Below, one piece after another: positions 1 to 7,595 of a DNA stretch of 52,662 bases. This DNA comes from Microbispora triticiradicis. Its GTDB lineage: Bacteria > Actinomycetota > Actinomycetes > Streptosporangiales > Streptosporangiaceae. The DNA lies in the NCBI GenBank assembly GCA_003260025.2, contig QFZU02000143.1, positions 1 to 52,662 of the forward strand. Reading direction: 5' to 3'. The notes under the pieces are model-generated. The model was not told the DNA's origin. It saw only the letters and a program-made list of their open reading frames with translations, and did not search any database. The position numbers and the translations under genes were made by a program. Numbering within the stretch: position 1 is the first letter of the stretch; the number at the start of each line of letters is the position of its first letter.

Positions 1-1
1 C

Positions 2-274
2 CGCGGGCTCGGCCTGGAGACGGCCGACCCCGCCGCCGCCGTGGTGCCGGTCGTGCTCGGCCCGCCCCGGCTCGCGCTCGCCGCGGCGGCCCTGTGTGCG
101 GATCACGGGGTGCGCGTGGGATGCTTCCGCCCACCGTCGGTGCCCCAGGGCCGCGCATGTCTGCGGTTGACCGCACGTGCCGATCTGCGGTCCGATGATC
201 TCGTGGTGGTCCGGGGTGCGCTCACCGCTGTGGCCGAGATGACGAAAGGGCCGGGTCGAGGGTGGGACAGGTGA
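2..274 (+). CDS. bioF: 8-amino-7-oxononanoate synthase (BioF), C-terminal fragment
   Basis: The open frame enters from the left edge and ends at TGA 272-274, so only the last 90 or so residues are present. The segment [19 protein letters not shown] is the typical C-terminal part of BioF (KAPA synthase), the PLP enzyme that condenses pimeloyl-ACP or pimeloyl-CoA with alanine in biotin synthesis. The catalytic lysine would lie outside the window. bioD and bioB follow on the same strand after one regulator gene, which supports the call. The stop overlaps the next gene's start as GTGA, so the two are probably translationally coupled. Confidence 0.85.
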   Translation, partial: RGLGLETADPAAAVVPVVLGPPRLALAAAALCADHGVRVGCFRPPSVPQGRACLRLTARADLRSDDLVVVRGALTAVAEMTKGPGRGWDR

Positions 275-999
275 CGGAGCACAGCGAGGACTCTCCGCGG
301 GTGCCGAAGTACTACGACGTGAAGCGGAGTCTCCTGGAGCTCACCAAGAGCCTCCCCGCGGGCAGCGCGCTCCCGCCCGAACGCGCCCTGGCCGTACGTT
401 TCGAGACCTCGCGGACGACGGTCCGGCAGGCGCTGTCGGAGCTGGTGGTCGAGGGCAGGCTGCTGCGCATCCAGGGCAAGGGCACGTTCGTCGCGCAGCC
501 CAAGGTCGCGCAGGTGCTCCAGCTCACCTCTTATACGGGCGACCTGCGCACGGTCGGCCTGGAACCGGATACCAAGATCCTCGACATCAGCTACGTCACC
601 GCCGACGAGACGCTCGGCCGGCGGCTGGCCGTCAACCCCGGCAGCCGGGTGCTGCGCATCCACCGCCTCCGCCTGGCCAACGGCGAGCCGATGTCGATCG
701 ACACCACGCACCTTTCCGCCCGCCGCTTCCCCCGGCTGCGGCGCGAGCTGGAGGTGCACGCCTCGCTGTACGAGACGCTGCACAACGCCTACAACGTGCG
801 GCTGACCGACGCGGAGGAGGTCATCGAGACCGTGCTCGCCACGCCGTACGACGCGCAGGTGCTCGGGGTGGACGTCGGCCTGCCGATGCTGCTGCTGACC
901 CGGCACGCCTTCGACGCCGACGGCAACCCGGTCGAGTACGCCCAGTCGCTCTACCGCGGCGACCGCTACAAGTTCGTCACCCGCCTCCGCAGACCCTGA
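271..999 (+). CDS. dasR: DasR-type GntR/HutC-family transcriptional regulator
   Basis: A 242-aa GntR regulator. The N-terminal winged helix (about residues 10-75) contains [18 protein letters not shown] and the wing IQGKGTFVA. The rest (about 95-240) is a UTRA effector domain ending in [15 protein letters not shown]. The pattern [23 protein letters not shown] and GDRYKFV matches my memory of Streptomyces DasR almost throughout. DasR is the GlcNAc-6-phosphate-responsive regulator of chitin and aminosugar use. I chose GTG 271 because it forms a GTGA overlap with the bioF stop; an in-frame GTG at 262 is the alternative. Its position inside a biotin operon is unexpected. I saw no dre operator upstream. 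Regulation of the biotin genes by this protein would be inference only. Confidence 0.82.
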   Translation: MTEHSEDSPRVPKYYDVKRSLLELTKSLPAGSALPPERALAVRFETSRTTVRQALSELVVEGRLLRIQGKGTFVAQPKVAQVLQLTSYTGDLRTVGLEPDTKILDISYVTADETLGRRLAVNPGSRVLRIHRLRLANGEPMSIDTTHLSARRFPRLRRELEVHASLYETLHNAYNVRLTDAEEVIETVLATPYDAQVLGVDVGLPMLLLTRHAFDADGNPVEYAQSLYRGDRYKFVTRLRRP

Positions 1000-1003
1000 C
1001 TGT

Positions 1004-1154
1004 GTTTCCCGCTTCGCTCATCGGGGCGCTCACTTCCGCCGCCTTCCCTCGTCGCGCTCTGGTCGCTTCGCTCCCGCACGCTCCTCAGTCCAGATCGGCG
1101 GCGCGCCCCTCCGGCTCGCTTAGCGTTTCCCGCTTCGCTCATCGGGGCGCTCAC
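1004..1154. repeat. Pair of 30-bp perfect direct repeats
   Basis: The 186-bp gap between dasR and bioD carries the same 30 bases at 1004-1033 and 1125-1154. The copies read GTTTCCCGCTTCGCTCATCG followed by GGGCGCTCAC, and the start-to-start spacing is 121 bp. The region between and around them is rich in related CTTCGCTC/GCTCGCTC words. A similar run (CTTCGCTCGCTCCGCTCGCTC) lies at about 38597-38617 between two island genes. No open reading frame with a plausible product covers the gap. Confidence 0.9.
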
Positions 1155-1173
1155 CTCCGGCTCGCTCGGGCTC

Positions 1174-1179
1174 TAGCCT
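1174..1179 (+). promoter_or_regulatory. -10 element for a probable leaderless bioD transcript
   Basis: TAGCCT fits TANNNT and ends 6 nt before ATG 1186. No Shine-Dalgarno sequence precedes the start. This spacing would place the transcription start at or next to the start codon. Confidence 0.55.
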
Positions 1180-1185
1180 GCCGGC

Positions 1186-1908
1186 ATGAGCATTCTCGTG
1201 GTGACCGGGACGGACACCGGGGTGGGGAAGACGGTGGTGACGGCCGCGCTCGCGGCGCTGGCGGTGGCGCGGGGCGCGACGGCCGCCGTGGTGAAGCCGG
1301 CGCAGACGGGGGTCGCGGCCGGGGAGCCCGGGGACCTCGACGAGGTGATCCGCCTGTCGGGGGTGACCTCGACCTTCGAGATGGCGCGGTATCCCGACCC
1401 CCTCTCCCCCGCGGCCGCCGCCCGCCTCTCCGGCCTGCCGCCGCTGTCGATCGAGGCCGCGGCGGCCCGGATCGGGGAACTGGCCGAGTCGCACCGGCTG
1501 GTGCTCGTCGAGGGCGCCGGGGGACTGCTCGTCCGGTACGACGAGGAGGGCGGCACGCTCGCGGACCTCGCCCGGCGCCTGAACGCCTCGGTGCTCGTGG
1601 TGGCCCGCGCCGGGCTGGGCACCCTCAACCACACCGCTCTGACGCTTGAGGCGATGGCGGGCCGGGGCCTCGACCTCGCAGGCGTGGTGATCGGCTCCTG
1701 GCCCGCCGTCCCGGGCCTCGCGGACCGCTCGAACGTCGCCGACCTGGAGATGCTCGCCGCCCGCCCGTTGTCCGGCGCGCTGCCGGAGGGCGCGGGGTCG
1801 CTCGGCCCCGAGGCGTTCGCCCGCGTGGCGCGGGCGGGCCTGGCTCCCGCGTTCGGCGGCGGTTTCAACCCGGCCGCGTTCCGTTCGACCTTTAAGCTGC
1901 CCCTGTGA
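1186..1908 (+). CDS. bioD: ATP-dependent dethiobiotin synthetase BioD
   Basis: A 240-aa protein, full length for the family. It forms the ureido ring of dethiobiotin from 7,8-diaminopelargonate, CO2 and ATP in the cytoplasm. The N-terminal P-loop GTDTGVGKT (K15) is the BioD signature. KPAQTG (K37) follows as the expected substrate-binding segment, and VEGAGGLLV lies in the middle. bioB follows 34 bp downstream on the same strand, so the two are probably one transcript. The ATG has a TANNNT element 6 nt upstream and no clear ribosome binding site, which suggests leaderless translation. Confidence 0.95.
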   Translation: MSILVVTGTDTGVGKTVVTAALAALAVARGATAAVVKPAQTGVAAGEPGDLDEVIRLSGVTSTFEMARYPDPLSPAAAARLSGLPPLSIEAAAARIGELAESHRLVLVEGAGGLLVRYDEEGGTLADLARRLNASVLVVARAGLGTLNHTALTLEAMAGRGLDLAGVVIGSWPAVPGLADRSNVADLEMLAARPLSGALPEGAGSLGPEAFARVARAGLAPAFGGGFNPAAFRSTFKLPL

Positions 1909-1942
1909 CAGCAGTGCCCCAACGGACCGACGGGAGTGCCGC

Positions 1943-2941
1943 GTGAAGACCGACATCCTGGAGATCGCCCGCGTTCAGGTTCTCGACGAGGGCAGAGGGC
2001 TCGACGCGGCGCAGGCGCTGGAGTGCCTGACGCTTCCCGGCGACCGCCTGCCGGACCTGCTCGCCCTGGCGCACGAGGTGCGGATGAAGTGGTGTGGTCC
2101 CGAGGTCGAGGTGGAGGGGATCGTCTCGCTCAAGACCGGAGGCTGCCCGGAGGACTGCCACTTCTGCTCGCAGTCCGGGCAGTTCTCCTCTCCGGTCCGC
2201 GCGGCCTGGCTCGACATCCCCTCCCTCGTCCAGGCGGCCGTCGAGACGGCGCGGACCGGGGCGACCGAGTTCTGCATCGTGGCCGCCGTGCGCGGGCCGG
2301 ACCAGCGGCTGATGGACCAGGTGCGCGAGGGCGTCCGGGCGATCCGGGAGGCCGTCGAGATCAACGTCGCCTGCTCGCTCGGGATGCTCACCCAGGCGCA
2401 GGTGGACGAACTGGCCGAGATGGGGGTGCACCGCTACAACCACAACCTGGAGACCGCCCGGTCGCACTTCCCCCGCGTCGTCACCACCCACACCTGGGAG
2501 GAACGGTGGGAGACCTGCCTCATGGTCCGGGAGGCGGGCATGGAGCTGTGCTGCGGCGGCATCGTGGGCATGGGTGAGACGCCGGAGCAGCGGGCCGAGT
2601 TCGCCGCCCAGCTCGGCGAGCTGGCGCCGGACGAGGTGCCGCTCAACTTCCTCAACCCCCGGCCGGGCACGCCGTTCGCCGATCACCCGCTGGTCGACGG
2701 CGCCGAGGCGCTGAAGACGATCGCCACGTTCCGCCTCGCTCTGCCGCGCACCATCCTGCGGTACGCCGGAGGCCGTGAGCTGACCCTCGGCGACCTCGGC
2801 ACGAGGGAGGGCATGCTGGGCGGCGTCAACGCCGTCATCGTCGGGAACTACCTCACCACACTGGGCCGGGCGCCCGAACGTGACCTGGAGCTGCTCGCCG
2901 ATCTCAAGATGCCCATCAAGGCGCTCTCCCAGACCCTCTGA
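1943..2941 (+). CDS. bioB: Biotin synthase BioB (radical SAM)
   Basis: A 332-aa radical-SAM enzyme that inserts sulfur into dethiobiotin, the last step of biotin synthesis. The radical-SAM cluster cysteines are C68, C72 and C75 in [28 protein letters not shown] and GGIVGMGET are further BioB signatures. GTG 1943 is chosen because GGGAG at 1932-1936 sits 6 nt upstream. In mycobacteria BioB needs the small partner BsaP, and a matching gene is found 3.7 kb downstream (6619-6801). Confidence 0.96.
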   Translation: MKTDILEIARVQVLDEGRGLDAAQALECLTLPGDRLPDLLALAHEVRMKWCGPEVEVEGIVSLKTGGCPEDCHFCSQSGQFSSPVRAAWLDIPSLVQAAVETARTGATEFCIVAAVRGPDQRLMDQVREGVRAIREAVEINVACSLGMLTQAQVDELAEMGVHRYNHNLETARSHFPRVVTTHTWEERWETCLMVREAGMELCCGGIVGMGETPEQRAEFAAQLGELAPDEVPLNFLNPRPGTPFADHPLVDGAEALKTIATFRLALPRTILRYAGGRELTLGDLGTREGMLGGVNAVIVGNYLTTLGRAPERDLELLADLKMPIKALSQTL

Positions 2942-3023
2942 CTGGCTTATCCCGGGCGGCAACGGGCATCAGCGGAGGTGACCGACGTTCTCCTGTGGCG
3001 GGAGGGCATTGGCCGTCCGTCTG

Positions 3024-3050
3024 TTGGCAAAAGTGACCGACTGGTAGGTT
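3024..3050 (+). promoter_or_regulatory. Candidate promoter, leaderless-type
   Basis: TTGGCA (3024-3029) and TAGGTT (3045-3050) precede ATG 3058; the -10-like box ends 7 nt before the start. Using TGTTGG (3022-3027) as the -35 gives a 17-nt spacer. GGTAGG (3043-3048) could instead act as a weak ribosome binding site, so leaderless use is likely but not certain. Confidence 0.5.
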
Positions 3051-3057
3051 TCACCCT

Positions 3058-4704
3058 ATGGAGTCCCCCAAACACGCAGGCGACATCGCCGTCGCCGTCT
3101 CCCAGGCCTACGGCGTGGACACCATGTTCACGCTCTCCGGCGGGCACGTCTTCCCCCTTTACGACGGGGCCGTCCATCAGAACATGCGCATCCTCGACGT
3201 GCGTCACGAGCAGAGCGCGGTGTTCGCCGCCGAGGCGACGGCCCGGCTGACGCGCAGGCCCGGCCTCGCGGTGCTCACCGCCGGTCCCGGCGTCACCAAC
3301 GGCGTCTCGGGGGTCGCGACCGCCCACTTCAACGGCTCCCCGGTCGTCGTCCTCGGCGGGCGCGCCCCGCGCTCGCGCTGGGGCTCCGGGGCGTTGCAGG
3401 AGATGGATCATCCCCCGCTGTTCGAGCCCATCACCAAGCTCGCCTTCACCGGATCGGGCGCGGACTCCATCGGGCAGGACGTGGAGATGGCCTTCCGGAC
3501 CGCGCTCGCCCCGCACCGCGGACCGGTGTTCCTGGACGTCCACATGGACGACCTGTTCGCGCCGTCGGCCGAGTACGACTCGGAGACGCTGACCCCGTCG
3601 CCGCTGGAGCCCGACCCCGAGGCGCTCGCCGGCATCGCGCGGCTGATCGCCGAGGCCGAGCGCCCGCTTCTCGTGCTGGGCTCGGACGTGTGGATGGACC
3701 GCGCGGAGGAGGCGGCGCGGGACTTCGCCGAGGAGTGGCGCCTGCCGGTCGTGCCCAACGGGCAGGGGCGGGGCATCCTGCCCGCCGGGCACGAACTGCT
3801 CGTCACCCGTGCCCGCGGCCTCGCGTTCAGCCAGGCCGACCTGGTCGTCGTCGTCGGCACCCCGCTCGACTTCCGCCTCGCGTACGGCTGGTTCGGCGGC
3901 AAGGAGGGCGCGCCGCTGGCCCGGGTCGTGCACATCGTCGACGCGCCCTCCCAGCTCGCGACCCACACCGGCCTGTCGGGCTCGGCGTCCGGCGACCTGT
4001 CCCTCCTCTTCTGGGGCCTCGGCGCCGCGTGCGGCACGGCCGGGGTGAACCCCAAGGCGTACGAGCCCTGGGTGACCCGGCTGGGCGAGACGGCGGCGGC
4101 GGCGATCGCCGAGGACGTGCCGCTGCTGGAGTCCGGCTCCGACCCGATCCATCCCATGCGCATCTACGGCGAGCTGAACAAGGTGCTCGCCGACGACGCG
4201 GTGGTGATCGGCGACGGCGGCGACTTCGTCTCCTACGCCGGCAAGTACGTCGAGCCGCGCCGCCCGGGCAGCTGGCTCGACCCCGGGCCGTACGGCTGCC
4301 TCGGCACCGGGCTCGGCTACTCCATCGCGGCCCGGCTGGCCCGGCCGTCGTCGCAGGTCGTGCTGCTGCTCGGCGACGGCGCCGCGGGCTTCTCGCTGAT
4401 GGACGTGGACACGCTGGTCAGGCACCGGCTGCCGGTCGTGATGATCTGCGGCAACAACGGCATGTGGGGGCTGGAGAAGCACCCCATGCAGATGCTGTAC
4501 GGCTACGACGTGGCGGCCGAGCTCCAGCCGGAGTGCCGCTACGACCAGGTCGTCACCGCGCTCGGCGGCGGCGGGGAACTGGTCACGTCGCCGGACGAGA
4601 TCGGCCCGGCGCTGCGCCGCGCCTTCGACTCCGGCGTGCCGTACATGGTGAACATCGCGACCGACCCGGCCGTCGCCTACCCGCGCACCACCTCGGGCGT
4701 CTGA
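3058..4704 (+). CDS. Thiamine pyrophosphate-dependent acetolactate synthase-like protein (IlvG/Rv1820 type)
   Basis: A 548-aa ThDP enzyme with the usual three domains. The N-terminal Pyr domain carries catalytic glutamate E51 in RHEQSA and the segment TAGPGVTNGVSG. A central domain follows, then a C-terminal PP domain with the metal-binding GDG...NN motif (GDGAAGF about residue 439, GNNGMWG about 27 residues later). The sequence resembles the mycobacterial protein annotated IlvG (Rv1820) more than the IlvB catalytic subunit, and no regulatory ilvN-like subunit follows. A role in branched-chain amino acid synthesis is therefore not assured; members of this branch also include 2-hydroxyacyl-CoA lyase-like enzymes. 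The gene has its own promoter and a terminator 43 bp after the stop. Confidence 0.8.
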   Translation: MESPKHAGDIAVAVSQAYGVDTMFTLSGGHVFPLYDGAVHQNMRILDVRHEQSAVFAAEATARLTRRPGLAVLTAGPGVTNGVSGVATAHFNGSPVVVLGGRAPRSRWGSGALQEMDHPPLFEPITKLAFTGSGADSIGQDVEMAFRTALAPHRGPVFLDVHMDDLFAPSAEYDSETLTPSPLEPDPEALAGIARLIAEAERPLLVLGSDVWMDRAEEAARDFAEEWRLPVVPNGQGRGILPAGHELLVTRARGLAFSQADLVVVVGTPLDFRLAYGWFGGKEGAPLARVVHIVDAPSQLATHTGLSGSASGDLSLLFWGLGAACGTAGVNPKAYEPWVTRLGETAAAAIAEDVPLLESGSDPIHPMRIYGELNKVLADDAVVIGDGGDFVSYAGKYVEPRRPGSWLDPGPYGCLGTGLGYSIAARLARPSSQVVLLLGDGAAGFSLMDVDTLVRHRLPVVMICGNNGMWGLEKHPMQMLYGYDVAAELQPECRYDQVVTALGGGGELVTSPDEIGPALRRAFDSGVPYMVNIATDPAVAYPRTTSGV

Positions 4705-4747
4705 CGAGGGCGCCTGACGGGTGCGCCTGACGTCTTACGGGCATGAG

Positions 4748-4775
4748 CGCCCCGCCCGCTCCGGCGGGCGGGGCG
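4748..4775. terminator. GC-rich hairpin terminator between convergent genes
   Basis: CGCCCCGCCCGC (4748-4759), loop TCCG, GCGGGCGGGGCG (4764-4775): a perfect 12-bp stem with no T-tract. It lies between the convergent TPP-enzyme and kinase genes and probably serves both. Confidence 0.75.
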
Positions 4776-4781
4776 TGACCG

Positions 4782-6476
4782 TCAGGGGGCGGGCGTGCGG
4801 GCCGGGGACGGGCTCGGCGTGGCGCTGGGCGAGGCGGACGGGCAGGGCTTCAGCTGCACGACGAACTTGACCACAGAGCCCTCGGGCTTCCTCGTCCCGG
4901 CGGCCGGGCTCTGGCTGACGACGAGCCCTCGGCACTTGCCCTCACCCGTCGTGGTGCCGGCGGGCTTGAGACCCATCTTGTTGATCCGCGCCAGCGCGAC
5001 GCTCTCGGTCACCTTCACGACGGACGGGACCTCGACGAGATCCTCGGCCGGGCTCGGCGAGGGAGAGGGCGAAGGAGAGGCGGACGGGCTCGGCGACGGG
5101 GTGGGCGTCGGGCTCGGCTTCGGCCTGGGCGAACTGGGCCGCACCGACGGCACGGCCGCCGTCGGGGTCGGCGTCCTGCGGGGGCGGGAACGGGACGGCG
5201 ACGGGCTGGGCGTGGGGGTCTCCACGATGAGGGGCCCCGTGTTCGAGGGTTCGGGCGTGCCGGACCCGGCCGAGGCCATGTTGATCCCCAGGACGGCTAG
5301 GGCCCCGACGACGGCGACTCCCGCCACTCCCGCCGCGAGCGGCAGCCCGCGGCCCCGTCTGGACCGCTGGGCGGCGTCTCTCGCCGCCGCGCGCCGCGAC
5401 ACCCGCGTGCCCTGCTGCGGCGCCGCGACGGTCGCCGGCGGCACGGCGGGGGCGTCGTCCCACGACTCGCGGGTGACGCGGTAGGTGTGGCCGGTGGAGG
5501 GGACCGGTTCGGGCCCGCCCGGGTAGGGACCGGCCTGGGTCGCCGCGATTGGCGGAGGGGGGACGGCCATCGCCCGGGAGACCTCGCCGGACATGCCTGC
5601 GCCGGGCATCTGAGCGCCGGGTGTCTGAGCACCGGGTATCTGGGCGCCGGGCTGCACCGCCTGCCGGGCCGCCTGGCTCATCGTGGCGGCCGACGGCCAG
5701 CGGAGCGCCGGGTCCTTGGACATGGCCCGCTCGACGACGGCCCGCACGGCGGGCGGCACGTCCGGCGGCAGCGGCGGCGGCTCCTCGCGGATGTGCTTGA
5801 GCGCGATCGTCACCGGCGAATCGCCGTCGAAGGGGCGCCGGCCCGCCAGGCACTCGTACGCCACCACACCCAGGGCGTAGATGTCGACGGCGGGCGTGAC
5901 CGGAGCACCCTCGGCCTGCTCGGGCGCGCAGTAGGCCGCGGTGCCGAGCACCATGCCCGCGTCGGTGAGGCGGCTGCCCGAGTCGGCGCGGGCGATGCCG
6001 AAGTCGGTGAGCACCAGCGTGCCGTCCGGGCGGACGAGCAGGTTGCCGGGCTTGATGTCCCGGTGCACGATCCCCCGCTCGTGCACGGCCTGCAGCGCGG
6101 AGGCGGCCTGCGCGATGAGCTCCATCGCGGGTTCGGGGCCGATGCGGCCGATCCGGGTCAGCAGGCGGTCGAGCGGCTCGCCGTCCACGAACCGCATCAC
6201 GAGGTACGCGGTCGAGCCGTCACCGGGGACGTCCGTCACGCCGTAGTCGTAGACGTCGACGACGCCGGGGTGGTTGACGGTCGCCATCGCCCGCGCCTCG
6301 CCCTGGAAGCGCACGGCGAATCCGGGGTCGTCGAGGCGGCCGGGGAGCAGCACCTTGACCGCGACCGTGCGCGCGAGGACCGTGTCCTCACCACGCCACA
6401 CTTCGCCCATGCCCCCGGCGCCGAGCCGGGCGTCCAACCGGTAGCGCCCGGCCAGGGTCATCCCTTGGGCCACCAT
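4782..6476 (-). CDS. PknB-type transmembrane Ser/Thr protein kinase with one PASTA domain
   Basis: A 564-aa protein. The N-terminal kinase domain (about residues 10-270) has the glycine loop GAGGMGEVW, ATP-binding K41 in VAVK, catalytic HRDIKPGN, DFGIA and APEQ. A juxtamembrane region contains short PGAQ-x repeats and many prolines. One membrane helix (about LPLAAGVAGVAVVGALAVLG) follows. The outer part is a Pro/Ser-rich stalk and a single PASTA module (VEVPSVVKVTES... to VVKFVVQLKPC). PASTA domains bind peptidoglycan or lipid II fragments, so it probably senses the cell wall. Typical PknB proteins carry three to five PASTA units; this one has one. A candidate -35 (TTGGAC, 6522-6517) lies upstream on the minus strand. 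Confidence 0.93.
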   Translation of the reverse strand: MVAQGMTLAGRYRLDARLGAGGMGEVWRGEDTVLARTVAVKVLLPGRLDDPGFAVRFQGEARAMATVNHPGVVDVYDYGVTDVPGDGSTAYLVMRFVDGEPLDRLLTRIGRIGPEPAMELIAQAASALQAVHERGIVHRDIKPGNLLVRPDGTLVLTDFGIARADSGSRLTDAGMVLGTAAYCAPEQAEGAPVTPAVDIYALGVVAYECLAGRRPFDGDSPVTIALKHIREEPPPLPPDVPPAVRAVVERAMSKDPALRWPSAATMSQAARQAVQPGAQIPGAQTPGAQMPGAGMSGEVSRAMAVPPPPIAATQAGPYPGGPEPVPSTGHTYRVTRESWDDAPAVPPATVAAPQQGTRVSRRAAARDAAQRSRRGRGLPLAAGVAGVAVVGALAVLGINMASAGSGTPEPSNTGPLIVETPTPSPSPSRSRPRRTPTPTAAVPSVRPSSPRPKPSPTPTPSPSPSASPSPSPSPSPAEDLVEVPSVVKVTESVALARINKMGLKPAGTTTGEGKCRGLVVSQSPAAGTRKPEGSVVKFVVQLKPCPSASPSATPSPSPARTPAP

Positions 6477-6618
6477 TTGCGCCCCGTACCCCCTAAGTCA
6501 CTCGACCCCCGAAGGTGTCCAACAAAGCAGGCTCGCGTCGCGGGAAGATAACGACAGGATCACGGAACCCTGTAAGGCGAGGGATCCGGGCTCGAGGGCC
6601 GGATGTCGAGCTTACCTG

Positions 6619-6801
6619 TTATCCGCCGCTGGCACCGTGCACCGAGCACCGAGCCGACCAGCTCCTCGGCGTCACCTGGACGACCAGCCGCCGGCGGCAC
6701 TGCGGGCAGTAGCGCGGTGGCTCCATCGTCCTCGCGGCCAGGCAGGCCGCGTGATCACCGTCCTCGGCCGGACGGCCGCAGTGATCGCAGAAGAGGTCCA
6801 C
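6619..6801 (-). CDS. bsaP: Biotin synthase auxiliary protein BsaP
   Basis: A 60-aa cysteine-rich protein with CDHCGRP (C5, C8), HAAC (C20), YCPQCRRR (C32, C35) and the C-terminal ARCSVHG. The core [19 protein letters not shown] matches the small actinobacterial proteins that support biotin synthase (Rv1590 type in mycobacteria, which BioB requires to turn dethiobiotin into biotin). The short form seen here resembles those beside biotin genes in Streptomyces. GTG 6801 is the only possible start, because an in-frame TGA lies three codons upstream, and AGGGTGA sits 6 nt before it. Its distance from bioB (3.7 kb) and opposite strand are slightly unusual. Confidence 0.78.
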   Translation of the reverse strand: MDLFCDHCGRPAEDGDHAACLAARTMEPPRYCPQCRRRLVVQVTPRSWSARCSVHGASGG

Positions 6802-6842
6802 GGTGCATCACCCTAGCCGGTGGCCGCCTGCTCTTCCCCCTT

Positions 6843-6918
6843 CTTGAGACACCGCTGTTTCTTAAGACACCGCTGTCCAAGACGCCGCTTCCTGCGACGC
6901 CCCTCTCTAAGACGTCTC
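6843..6918. repeat. Degenerate short tandem repeat
   Basis: CTTGAGACACCGCTGTTT (6843-6860) and CTTAAGACACCGCTGTCC (6861-6878) are two near-identical 18-bp units. Decaying copies (AAGACGCCGCTTCC..., CTAAGACGTC...) continue to about 6918. The stretch lies between the divergent bsaP and thioesterase genes. I see no function. Confidence 0.55.
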
Positions 6919-6964
6919 CGCGCCGCGAAAAGTTGCGGCCGCTTCCAATCGGAAGCCGAACCAA

Positions 6965-6970
6965 TAGGCT
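6965..6970 (+). promoter_or_regulatory. -10 element for a probable leaderless thioesterase transcript
   Basis: TAGGCT ends 6 nt before ATG 6977, and no Shine-Dalgarno sequence is visible. The -35 is unclear; TTCCAA at 6943-6948 is a weak candidate with a 16-nt spacer. Confidence 0.5.
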
Positions 6971-6976
6971 CACGGC

Positions 6977-7354
6977 ATGAGTCTCGCTCCAGGTCTGCGC
7001 GCCGAGGTCCTCATCATGGTGGAGCGTGGGGACACGGCCATCCGGGTCGGCAGCGGTGACGTGCCGGTGCTGGGGACGCCCCGGCTGCTCTCGTTCGCCG
7101 AGGGCGCCACGGTCAAGGCCGTCCACCAGCACCTGGAGCCCGGGCAGACCTCGGTGGGGACCAGGGTGCTGATCGAGCACCGCCTGCCCAGCCCCGTCGG
7201 GATGCACGTCTGGATCGCCGCCGAACTCACGGAGGTGGACGGCAGGCGGCTCGTCTTCTCCGTCAGCGCCGTCGACAAGACCGGCGCCCAGGTGGCCACC
7301 GGCACGATCGAACGGGTCGTCGTCGACCGCGAGCGCTTCCTCGCCCGTCTCTAG
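6977..7354 (+). CDS. Hotdog-fold thioesterase, FlK-like
   Basis: A 125-aa single hotdog domain. It resembles the fluoroacetyl-CoA thioesterase FlK subfamily: TPRLLSFAEGATVKAV near the N-terminus, then LEPGQTSVGTRVLIEH and SPVGMHVWIAAEL. In FlK the catalytic residues are Thr, Glu and His. Candidates here are the Thr in GQTSVG, the Glu of FAEGA and the His in IEHRL, but I have not aligned them. The acyl-CoA substrate is unknown. Its stop codon overlaps the convergent carrier-protein stop in a shared CTAG (7351-7354). Confidence 0.8.
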   Translation: MSLAPGLRAEVLIMVERGDTAIRVGSGDVPVLGTPRLLSFAEGATVKAVHQHLEPGQTSVGTRVLIEHRLPSPVGMHVWIAAELTEVDGRRLVFSVSAVDKTGAQVATGTIERVVVDRERFLARL

Positions 7355-7563
7355 TCGATCACGGCGATGAGGTCGCCCTCCTGGACGACGTCGCCCTCCT
7401 TGACCTGGAGCTTGGTGACGGTCCCCGCGTCCTCGGTGAGGACCGGGATCTCCATCTTCATCGACTCCAGAATCACCAGCGTGTCGCCCTCGTCGACGAC
7501 GTCGCCCTCGCTCACGACGATCTTCCAGACGTTCGCCACCATCTCGGCGTGCACCTCGGCCAC
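7351..7563 (-). CDS. Stand-alone biotinyl (biotin/lipoyl attachment) carrier protein
   Basis: A 70-aa protein consisting only of a biotinyl domain. The biotinylation site is K36 in ESMKMEIP, and paired Gly-Asp turns (SEGDVVDEGD and KEGDVVQEGD) mark the two halves of the barrel. It lies 32 bp downstream of the biotin carboxylase gene on the same strand and probably accepts carboxyl groups from it. A typical AccB is about twice this length because of an N-terminal extension, which is absent here. No carboxyltransferase subunit is in the window, so the final acyl-CoA or other substrate is unknown. Confidence 0.9.
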   Translation of the reverse strand: MAEVHAEMVANVWKIVVSEGDVVDEGDTLVILESMKMEIPVLTEDAGTVTKLQVKEGDVVQEGDLIAVID

Positions 7564-7595
7564 CCGGACACTCCCCTCAACATGGATTCAGCAGA

